Positions 57,752 through 64,000 of a stretch of DNA of 64,000 nucleotides are shown here, piece by piece. Source of the stretch: Actinomyces naeslundii (GTDB lineage Bacteria > Actinomycetota > Actinomycetes > Actinomycetales > Actinomycetaceae); assembly GCF_001956585.1 (NCBI RefSeq), contig NZ_MSRR01000009.1, positions 62,001-126,000 of the forward strand. The letters are read 5' to 3'. Both the position numbers and the translations under genes were made by a program. The notes beneath the pieces were generated by a model. That model ran no database searches. It was not told the DNA's origin and saw only the letters and a program-made list of their open reading frames with translations. Within the stretch, counting starts at the first letter, position 1. Each line of letters opens with the position of its first letter.

Positions 57752-58848
57752 GAACCGCTCCTGACCGCCGAGCGCTGGCGTCCGAAGATGATGGCGAGGA
57801 ACACCGGAACGCCCACCAGCGCGGTGAGGATGCCGACGGGCACGGCAACCCCCGGCACGATGACCTGACTGGCGGCGTGGGCGCCGGTCAGCAGGGTGGC
57901 GCCGGCCAGGATCGAGGCGGGAACGAGGAAGCGCTGATCCTCCCCCACCAGGCCGCGGGCCATGTGCGGGCCCACGAGTCCCACGAATCCGATGATGCCG
58001 ACGAAGGCCACGGACAGGGCGGCCAGCAGCGCCACCCCGACCAGGGACCAGGAGCGCACGCGTGCAACGTTGATGCCCATGGCGGCGGCACGAGCCTCCC
58101 CCAGGGTGATGGCGGTCAGGCGCCAGCCGTTGACCCAGAAGACGGGTGTGGCCACGGCCAGTGCCGCCGTCACGGTGATGACGGCCGGCCAGGTGGCGCG
58201 CATGAGGGAGCCCATCGACCAGAAGACGATCTGCTGGAGGCTCTCGGTGGAGGCCCGGTACTGCACGAGCGCCAGGAGCGCCTGGCAGCTGAAGACCAGG
58301 GCGATGCCCAGCAGGATCGTCATCTCCTTGGTCACCGCGGGCAGCCGGGAGACCATCGCGATAGCCAGGGAGGCGGCCAGCCCCGCCGACATGGCCGCGA
58401 TCGGCAGGGTCGCCCCGGTGGCCACGGGCAGCACGAGCCCGGTGACGATCGCCAGCGCGGCCCCCAGTGCGGAGGCCGCGGAGATCCCCAGGGTGAAGGG
58501 CTCGGCCAGCGGGTTGTCGAGGATCGTCTGCATCTGAACGCCCGCCAGTGACAGCGCCCCGCCCACCAGCATCGCCAGGAGCGCCGGGGGTAGACGCAGG
58601 TTGACGACGATATTGGCGACCCAGGGGTCGTAGTCGGCGTAGAAGAGGGAGCCGAGCACCTGGCCGGGGCTGAATCCCAGCGGTCCCACCATGAGGGCGG
58701 CGAGGAAGACGGTCAGGAGCAGGGTCGTCAGTCCCGTCAGCAGCAGCACTCGCCGCAGGGTCCGACGCCGGTAGGAGGCGTAGGCCGACGACGCACTGTC
58801 GGCCCCGGCTGCGGCGTCGTCGGCAGAGGCCTTGGAACTCGCTCCCAT
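57748..58848 (-). CDS. Iron-siderophore ABC transporter permease (FecCD family)
   Basis: 366 residues from ATG 58848, which overlaps the stop of the binding-protein gene (ATGA). About ten hydrophobic segments are visible. Conserved FecCD elements include RLPPALLAMLVGGALSLAGV, NPLAEPFTLGISAASALGAA and FVGLVGPHMARGLVGEDQRF, the last forming the ATPase-coupling loop. Only one permease is present, so it probably works as a homodimer. Confidence 0.93.
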   Translation of the reverse strand: MGASSKASADDAAAGADSASSAYASYRRRTLRRVLLLTGLTTLLLTVFLAALMVGPLGFSPGQVLGSLFYADYDPWVANIVVNLRLPPALLAMLVGGALSLAGVQMQTILDNPLAEPFTLGISAASALGAALAIVTGLVLPVATGATLPIAAMSAGLAASLAIAMVSRLPAVTKEMTILLGIALVFSCQALLALVQYRASTESLQQIVFWSMGSLMRATWPAVITVTAALAVATPVFWVNGWRLTAITLGEARAAAMGINVARVRSWSLVGVALLAALSVAFVGIIGFVGLVGPHMARGLVGEDQRFLVPASILAGATLLTGAHAASQVIVPGVAVPVGILTALVGVPVFLAIIFGRQRSAVRSGS

Positions 58849-60020
58849 CAGATGGAGGTGAAGAAGACGCCCTCGGCCTTCCAGGGCATGTACTGCTCGT
58901 GGAACTCCTTCCAGACCTTGCCGGGGTCGATGTCTGAGAAGGCCTCGGGGTTCTGCCACTTGGCGAAGGTGAGGTAGGCGATGAAGTTGTAGGGGGCGTC
59001 GTAGAACTGGTGGTAGATGCCGTAGACGTGCCGGTTGGTGAAGGCCTGGATCTGCTCGAAGCCGGGCTGGTCCTTCAGCTGCTCGAGGCTGGCCTTGGCG
59101 GAGGCCTCATCGGCCTTGTAGCCGAGGTGGACGTAGCTGGTCTGGGCGGTGTCCTTGATCTTCTGCTTCTGCCACTCGCCACCGGTGGCGATGATGTGCT
59201 GGGGGTTGGAGGCGATGACCTGCTCGGGGGTGAGGACGCCCTCCTCGCCGGACAGGAGGCTGTCGGCGATATTGGTGCCGCCGGTGGCGGTGACGATCGC
59301 GCCGAGGTTCGCGGTGGAGTAGGTGGAGCCGGGGTCGTTGACGCCCGGACCGCGCCACAGGAAGGTGGTGGGCTTGGAGTTCAGGGACTTCACCTTCTCG
59401 ACGATGGGGTCGACCTGCTTCTTGTAGAAGGAGACGAAGGCCTCGGCCTCCTTGCGCTTGTCGAACAGGGCGCCCAGAAGGGTGACCGAGGGGACGGTGT
59501 TCTTCACCGGGTCACGGCGGAAGTCGGTGACGACGTAGGCGATCTTCTGGCCGTCGAGCTTGTCGAGGTAGCCCTTCTCCTTCGCGGAGTTGTAGACGTC
59601 CAGGGTCATGATGAAGACGTCGGGCTTGTACTTCACCAGGGTCTCGATGGGCAGGTTGTCCTTGGCGATGGAGCCGATGGTCGGAAGATCAGCGGCCTTC
59701 GGGGCGACGGAGAGGACCTTGTCGTAGAAGTCCGGGGCGGCCTTCTGCAGGTCCTCGCCCCAGGCGACCACCTTGTCGATGGGGTTGTCCTTGTTGAGGA
59801 AGACCAGGGAGTAGACGTGCCGAGACTCGCTCAGGACGATGTTCTTGGGCTGGGCATCGAAGGTGACCTTGCGGCCAACGATGTCGGTGACCTCGAAGCC
59901 TCCGTGAGAGGCGCCCGAGGAGGCGCCGGCGCTGGATCCCTTGCCGGCGCGGGAGGTGACTCCACAGCTGGCAAGGACGGCGGTGAGCGGGAGGGCCATG
60001 AGCAGGGTACGACGGCGCAT
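58848..60020 (-). CDS. Iron-siderophore ABC transporter substrate-binding lipoprotein
   Basis: 390 residues from ATG 60020 with GAAGGA upstream. The lipobox is LASC (Cys19). The rest is a two-lobed periplasmic-binding fold of the siderophore type: NIVLSESRHVYSLVFLNKDN, then KYKPDVFIMTLDVYN and LTPEQVIASNPQHIIATGGE. It delivers a chelated iron compound to the permease. It is first in the operon and is preceded by two DtxR-type iron boxes. Confidence 0.92.
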   Translation of the reverse strand: MRRRTLLMALPLTAVLASCGVTSRAGKGSSAGASSGASHGGFEVTDIVGRKVTFDAQPKNIVLSESRHVYSLVFLNKDNPIDKVVAWGEDLQKAAPDFYDKVLSVAPKAADLPTIGSIAKDNLPIETLVKYKPDVFIMTLDVYNSAKEKGYLDKLDGQKIAYVVTDFRRDPVKNTVPSVTLLGALFDKRKEAEAFVSFYKKQVDPIVEKVKSLNSKPTTFLWRGPGVNDPGSTYSTANLGAIVTATGGTNIADSLLSGEEGVLTPEQVIASNPQHIIATGGEWQKQKIKDTAQTSYVHLGYKADEASAKASLEQLKDQPGFEQIQAFTNRHVYGIYHQFYDAPYNFIAYLTFAKWQNPEAFSDIDPGKVWKEFHEQYMPWKAEGVFFTSI

Positions 60021-60065
60021 AGGAGTCCTTCGGTGAGGCGAGGGCGAACACGAAGCACCTAGGAC

Positions 60066-60081
60066 CTTAGGGCCGCCTAAG
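60066..60081. promoter_or_regulatory. DtxR/IdeR-type iron box A
   Basis: CTTAGG-GCCG-CCTAAG: perfect 6-base arms resembling the outer halves of the TTAGGTTAGGCTAACCTAA iron box, but with a shorter spacer. It lies 46 bases upstream of the binding-protein start. Confidence 0.6.
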
Positions 60082-60108
60082 TTAATTTGCCAAGAGTTTT
60101 TCACAACT

Positions 60109-60132
60109 TTAGGTAAGGTCACACAAACCTAA
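60109..60132. promoter_or_regulatory. DtxR/IdeR-type iron box B
   Basis: TTAGGTAAGG starts like the iron-box consensus (TTAGGTTAGG); TTAGGT at 60109-60114 pairs with ACCTAA at 60127-60132 over a 12-base spacer. It sits next to an AT-rich stretch (TTTTTCACAACTTT) that may be promoter DNA. Box A and box B together suggest iron-dependent repression. Confidence 0.6.
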
Positions 60133-60191
60133 GGACGCGGCTTGAGGGTTTCCACCTGGCGACAACACCTCGCACCATGCCGTCGAGGGTT

Positions 60192-61337
60192 CTATGCCGC
60201 GAGAGACCCGACGGCCCGGACCGCCAGGACGACAAGCAGCGCGGCGGCCGGCGGAAGGTACTTGCGCGGGTGGCGCATGACGTCGCGCTCAGACTTCCAG
60301 CTCGTCAGCGGCCGGTAGACCTCCAGGAGGACCGCCGTCGTCGCCCCAGCGAGCGAGGCCAGCACTCCAGCCGCAACGGTCTCAGCAATGCCGCCGCCCA
60401 GCCAGATGATCAGTGCCCCCACCAGACAGTTGGATGCCATGTACAACAGCGTGAGATCTCGGGCATAGGCGACGAGGATGCGCCGCGATCCGGGCGCGGC
60501 CAGCACCACGGTGCGGGTACTGAGGTAGCGGGAGAAGTAGGCGTTCAGTGGCGTGTTGACGACGACGAAGGCCATGGGCAGCGGGATCATCAGGCCTCGA
60601 CCGGTCATGGTGTAGGTGAAGACCAGAGCGACCGCAAGCATCATCAGAGTATTGACCTGCGTGGTGCGCACGGTCGCCAGCTCGCCCAGGACCAGGCTGT
60701 GGCGGCCGCCTCCAACGGTACCCACCTGCCTGCGGCGCGCCCGCAGATCACGGGAATACGTCGTCACAGCCAGAGCGCAGGCCGCGAAGAGGAGGGCCGA
60801 GGCCGCGGGCGCGAGCCACCAGAGGAGCGTTCCGACGGCGAGGGCCCCACCTGCCACCCAGCGCAGGCCGGACCGCTCCCCCGCCCAGAGGGCCAGGCCC
60901 AGCGCCCCGGCCCCCAGCCCGACGACGATCATCTCCACCGCCGCCGCAGTAGTGCCAACGCCGGGACTCCGGCCACTTCCTCCGCCGCCGGTGAGCAAAA
61001 CGAACAGGACGATGGGCACAACCGCCTCCAGGAGGACGACAGCGTCGGCCACGAGGTAGGTGGCCCGGGCGAGCTCGTCGCGTCGGAGCGGGAAGCGGGC
61101 CAGATCGTCCCAGCGCCCGGAGCCGATCCAGGCCGAGGCGATGGTGGCCGTCAGGCCGACGGCGGCCAGGACCAGTCCGGTGACCGCGACGCGCGGGTTG
61201 ACGCGGAGGTCGGTCGACGCCCCGAACCAGGCCAGGGCGCACAGGATGACGGCACCCAGGGCGCTCTGGCGCCCCACGAACTGCCCCGTCACCGCTCTCA
61301 GGGCGACTCGGCTAACTGACCAGCGCCGCCACAGCAT
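60192..61337 (-). CDS. ABC-2-like membrane protein of an ABC exporter
   Basis: 381 residues from ATG 61337, overlapping the ATPase stop by 26 bases. About ten hydrophobic segments alternate with basic loops (RNRRILVAYARDLTLLY-like stretches, RPLTSWKSERDVMRHPRKYL). No exact family motif is visible, but the overlap with an ABC ATPase gene makes it the permease. It is the last gene of a four-gene operon. The substrate is unknown. Confidence 0.8.
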   Translation of the reverse strand: MLWRRWSVSRVALRAVTGQFVGRQSALGAVILCALAWFGASTDLRVNPRVAVTGLVLAAVGLTATIASAWIGSGRWDDLARFPLRRDELARATYLVADAVVLLEAVVPIVLFVLLTGGGGSGRSPGVGTTAAAVEMIVVGLGAGALGLALWAGERSGLRWVAGGALAVGTLLWWLAPAASALLFAACALAVTTYSRDLRARRRQVGTVGGGRHSLVLGELATVRTTQVNTLMMLAVALVFTYTMTGRGLMIPLPMAFVVVNTPLNAYFSRYLSTRTVVLAAPGSRRILVAYARDLTLLYMASNCLVGALIIWLGGGIAETVAAGVLASLAGATTAVLLEVYRPLTSWKSERDVMRHPRKYLPPAAALLVVLAVRAVGSLAA

Positions 61338-62025
61338 CGGAGTCCTCGGGGGTGGTGAAGGGACCGGTCATCCGGCCGGCGGAGAGCACGTAGAGGCGCC
61401 GGGTGCAGCGGGTGAAGGACTCGGCGATGTGGGAGCTGAGCAGGATCGAGCGGCCGGATGCGGCGGCGGCGTTGATGCTGCGGTACAGGAACTCGGTGGC
61501 GGTGAAGTCGAGGAAGTCGACGGGCTCATCCAGGAAGAGGAGCGGCGTATGCACGTAGAAGGCGGCGATGAGGTTGGCCTTCTTGCGTGAGCCGCTGGAG
61601 AGCCGGGAGAAGGATGTGGTCCGGTAGCGACCGTAGTCGAACCCCTCGATCAGCTCCTCGAGGCGGCCGCGGTCCGGGCGCAGGCGGTAGGCGCGCTCGA
61701 GGAAGCCGATGAAGGCCTCCAGGTTCCAGGTGGGGAAGGAGTCGTCATCGGCGAGGCTGAGATAGCGGGCGGCCTTGAAGCGCTCGTTGCCAGGGTGCAC
61801 GTCCCCACCCCGGTAGCGCAGGGAACCAAGCCGCGTTCCGCGGTGGACGTCGCACAGGGAGGTGAGCATCGTGGTCTTGCCGGCGCCGTTGAGGCCGATG
61901 AGGCCCACGGCCTCGCCGGCCTCGAGGGCGAAGGAGACGTCGGTGAGGACCGGGCGGTCGCGCTCGTACCAGGCGGACAGTCCTTCGACCTCAAGGAGGT
62001 GGGTGGCGTCGTCGACGGCGCTCAT
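61312..62025 (-). CDS. ABC exporter ATP-binding protein
   Basis: 237 residues from ATG 62025, overlapping the small membrane gene by 4 bases. Walker A is GLNGAGKTT, the signature is the variant LSSGSRKKANL in place of LSGGQ, Walker B is LLFLDEPVDFLDF and the switch His is in LLSSHIAE. The variant signature and the Val-Asp after Walker B set it apart from typical exporters. With the downstream membrane protein it forms one transporter. Confidence 0.9.
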   Translation of the reverse strand: MSAVDDATHLLEVEGLSAWYERDRPVLTDVSFALEAGEAVGLIGLNGAGKTTMLTSLCDVHRGTRLGSLRYRGGDVHPGNERFKAARYLSLADDDSFPTWNLEAFIGFLERAYRLRPDRGRLEELIEGFDYGRYRTTSFSRLSSGSRKKANLIAAFYVHTPLLFLDEPVDFLDFTATEFLYRSINAAAASGRSILLSSHIAESFTRCTRRLYVLSAGRMTGPFTTPEDSDAVAALVS

Positions 62026-62237
62026 GAGCTCGGAGAAGTCCGGTCGTCGCGGTCATCATCCTTGCCACCGACGAATGGACGAATCAGCTGGTACAGGAAG
62101 AGCGCTGACAGGAGACCGAAGATCACCACGCCCGTCGTGTCTCCCCGGCTGAAGGACATGAGTGCGGAGACGGCGCTGAGCACCATCACAACCAGCCGGA
62201 GGATCCAGAGAGCCCGCTCAGTCAGCATGGTCATCAT
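62022..62237 (-). CDS. Small membrane protein, RGD-containing, copy 2
   Basis: 71 residues from ATG 62237 (ATG 62228 possible), overlapping both neighbours. Two hydrophobic segments (ALWILRLVVMVLSAVSALM and VVIFGLLSALFLYQLIRPFV) flank SFSRGDTTG, and an Asp/Arg-rich tail follows. It is clearly related to the protein from 62218-62409, with the same RGD-T/M turn and the YQLIR/FQLIR end. Its gene lies directly before the ATPase, so it may be a small subunit of the transporter. Confidence 0.8.
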   Translation of the reverse strand: MMTMLTERALWILRLVVMVLSAVSALMSFSRGDTTGVVIFGLLSALFLYQLIRPFVGGKDDDRDDRTSPSS

Positions 62238-62409
62238 CGTCGTCGCCGCGAGAGGCCAGGCGGATCAGCTGAAACAGAATGAGCACCGCAGCAGCGGCGA
62301 AGAGGATCGCCATCGCCATGTCGCCCCGTTGAACAGACAGGACCGTGACCACGATGTTGAGCACCACGATGAACAGTAGGAAAATACGTCGGTTCCGACC
62401 CGATAACAC
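62218..62409 (-). CDS. Small membrane protein, RGD-containing, copy 1
   Basis: 63 residues from GTG 62409, chosen because GGGGGGAGGC lies upstream; frames further upstream are Arg/Pro-rich and unlikely. Two hydrophobic segments (IFLLFIVVLNIVVTVLSV and MAILFAAAAVLILFQLIRL) flank QRGDM, and the tail is an Asp run (DDDDDH). It overlaps the copy 2 gene by 20 bases. It is the first gene of the four-gene ABC exporter operon. Confidence 0.75.
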   Translation of the reverse strand: MLSGRNRRIFLLFIVVLNIVVTVLSVQRGDMAMAILFAAAAVLILFQLIRLASRGDDDDDHAD

Positions 62410-62640
62410 CGCTGCCTCCCCCCTTTGCAGACTCACGTCGCGGGCACCGACCGCTCGCGCCTCCCACCACTGTAGGTGCGGATGAGGCCGCCTCGGGGCA
62501 GTTCGCGGGCCATGTCGGGCAAGAATTCGACCTGTCGGAGTAATGACCATACTCCTGCGTCACTCCGCCCTGCACGCCTTCACAGGAGACCCACAAGGTC
62601 AACCTACGCCCGGCACACACGGCCTCGACACGGTTGAGTC

Positions 62641-63675
62641 ATGCACAGCTCCAACGCTCTCAGCCCGACCGAGCCTCCCCAAACCGGCCAGTACCACGAG
62701 TCCGGTCGGCGCGGCCGCTCCTCGAAGTCCCGCAAGCACCCACGCCGTCGCTTCCTCCTGGGCGGTGCCACGGTCCTGGGCCTGGCCGCCACCGGCACCA
62801 GTGCCTGGGCGCTCAACCGCTTCGTCATCGACCACGTCGAGGTGGGCGACGTCGCCGCCCTGGAGGCCAAGGCGCAGAACGCCGCCGCCAACTCCTCGGC
62901 CACCCCGGCCACCAACGTGACGGTCGGCGAGAACTCCTACTCCTCCTCCAACACGAGCATCGAGATCCAGCAGGTCTCCACCGGCTCGGGCAGCGACACC
63001 ATCACCTACTACGTGGCCGACGTCAAGCTCACCAACGCCACCGACCTGCGCAGCGCCTTCGCCAACAACTCCTACGGCACCAACATCACCGCCAAGCCCA
63101 CCACGATGGCCTCCGAGCACGACGCCGTCCTGGCCATCAACGGCGACTACTACGGCTTCCGCAGCGACGGCATCCTCATCCGCAACGGCGTCATCTACCG
63201 CGACAGCGGCACGCGCGATGGCATGGCCTTCTACACCGACGGGCGCGTAGAGGTCTACGACGAGACCACCACCAAGGCCCAGACGCTTCTGGACGCGGGG
63301 GTGTGGAACACGCTGTCCTTCGGGCCGGCGCTGGTCAACAGCTCCAAGGTGCTCTCGGGCATCGACCAGGTCGAGGTGGACACGAATGTCGGCAACCACT
63401 CCATCCAGGGCCAGCAGCCGCGCACCGCCGTGGGGTGGGTGGAGAAGAACCACCTCAAGCTCGTCGTCGTCGACGGCCGCAGCGAGGGCTACTCGCGCGG
63501 CGTGACCATGACCGAGCTCGCCCAGATCATGGCCGACCTGGGGTGCGCCTGCGCCTACAACATCGACGGCGGCGGCTCGTCGGCCATGTACTTCAACGGC
63601 TCGATCATCAACCAGCCCTCCAACGGGGGCGAGCGCGACACCTCCGACATCCTCTACATCGCGAACGGATCCTGA
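62641..63675 (+). CDS. Phosphodiester glycosidase (NAGPA) domain protein
   Basis: 344 residues from ATG 62641. A polar head of about 40 residues with basic HPRRRFLLGG leads into one membrane anchor (VLGLAATGTSAWALNRFVI). The external NAGPA domain has AINGDYYGFRSDGILIRNG and the hallmark NIDGGGSSAMYFNGS. Members remove sugars from phosphodiester links in wall polymers, as the lysosomal uncovering enzyme does for mannose 6-phosphate. The downstream glycosyltransferase suggests a cell-wall glycan or exopolysaccharide locus. The stop is followed by the next start after one base. Confidence 0.9.
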   Translation: MHSSNALSPTEPPQTGQYHESGRRGRSSKSRKHPRRRFLLGGATVLGLAATGTSAWALNRFVIDHVEVGDVAALEAKAQNAAANSSATPATNVTVGENSYSSSNTSIEIQQVSTGSGSDTITYYVADVKLTNATDLRSAFANNSYGTNITAKPTTMASEHDAVLAINGDYYGFRSDGILIRNGVIYRDSGTRDGMAFYTDGRVEVYDETTTKAQTLLDAGVWNTLSFGPALVNSSKVLSGIDQVEVDTNVGNHSIQGQQPRTAVGWVEKNHLKLVVVDGRSEGYSRGVTMTELAQIMADLGCACAYNIDGGGSSAMYFNGSIINQPSNGGERDTSDILYIANGS

Positions 63676-63676
63676 G

Positions 63677-64000
63677 ATGAACGGCACCGACACAGCCCTT
63701 CAGACCTCGCCGCGGGTGCTGCCGCGGGTCATTGCCCCGGCGAACCGGATCGCCACGAACCGCACGGCGGGCAACCGGACGGCGCCGCGGGCCGGTAACA
63801 GGCCCCGCCCCCGGACGGCGGTAACACTCGTGGTTCTCATCCCGGCCTACAAGCCCGACGAGCGCCTGGCCGTGCTCGTGGCCCGCCTGCGCGGGGCGCG
63901 CCGGGACTGCGCGGTGCTCGTCGTCGATGACGGCTCGGGGCCGCGGTACGCGCCCTTCTTCGCCGCCGCCCGCGCCCGCGGCGCCCAGGTGGTCAGCTAC
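63677..64000 (+). CDS. Glycosyltransferase family 2, N-terminal part (runs off window)
   Basis: 108 residues are visible from ATG 63677, one base after the previous stop. A basic Arg/Asn/Pro-rich head of about 50 residues precedes the GT-A nucleotide-sugar domain, starting VVLIPAYKPDERLAVLVARL. The acidic metal-binding strand is VLVVDDGSGPRYAPF. The catalytic part lies outside the window. Co-transcription with the phosphodiester glycosidase gene suggests a shared role in surface glycan synthesis. Confidence 0.85.
   Translation, partial: MNGTDTALQTSPRVLPRVIAPANRIATNRTAGNRTAPRAGNRPRPRTAVTLVVLIPAYKPDERLAVLVARLRGARRDCAVLVVDDGSGPRYAPFFAAARARGAQVVSY

Overview
The window is GC-rich DNA with short gaps and many 1-26 base gene overlaps. 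It contains an HspR/HAIR heat-shock regulon, a type VII secretion locus, serine/threonine-rich lipoproteins, and a levanase ending in an LAxTG-type sortase signal. Together these point to an oral Actinomyces (A. oris/naeslundii/viscosus group). That assignment comes from gene content and familiarity with the families, not from a database search.

Layout. 1-7565: 3' part of a type VII secretion (ESX-type) operon with EccD, a ParA/MinD-like protein with a ruined P-loop, the three-ATPase EccC and an unrecognised protein; a possible immunity protein lies just beyond the terminator. 8392-14460: DsbA-like oxidoreductase, tRNA-Thr(TGT), RlmC rRNA methyltransferase, an Aer-type PAS protein, a lipoprotein serpin and a GNAT acetyltransferase. 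14495-17831: three paralogous HAD phosphatases, two of them followed by matching 62-64 base hairpins. 18015-28457: a four-gene mannose-family PTS, NAD synthetase, PspC protein, cell-wall levanase and a LacI regulator. 28667-37676: HAD phosphatase, TetR regulator, DUF3152 metzincin-like protein, ClpB, a lipoprotein, a DUF2975-like/Cro pair behind a perfect 30-base palindrome, a YjbR-like protein and an MT0933-like antitoxin. 37904-43676: a MacB-like export system with a lipoprotein, divergent from an OmpR-type two-component system. 43756-50318: a DUF4282 protein and four tandem DUF418 membrane proteins. 50483-54705: dnaK-grpE-dnaJ-hspR. 55386-64000: Bcr/CflA exporter, iron-siderophore ABC importer with DtxR-type boxes, an ABC exporter with two tiny paralogous membrane proteins, a phosphodiester glycosidase and the start of a family 2 glycosyltransferase.

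How the parts work together. The PTS has the gene order of Bacillus levDEFG (IIA-IIB-IIC-IID). A palindrome upstream of it matches 15 of 18 positions of the perfect palindrome sitting on the levanase transcription start. With the LacI gene next to the levanase, this suggests one regulon: levan or inulin is cut at the cell surface and the fructose taken up by the PTS. HspR, encoded at the end of the dnaK operon, probably represses both dnaK and the distant clpB through HAIR sites. The HspR and iron circuits are standard for actinobacteria. The less ordinary items are the self-nested module in the levanase, the covarying HAD hairpins, the DUF2975/Cro palindrome, the DUF418 array and the P-loop-less ParA-like protein. 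I found no CRISPR array, insertion sequence, prophage or rRNA operon.
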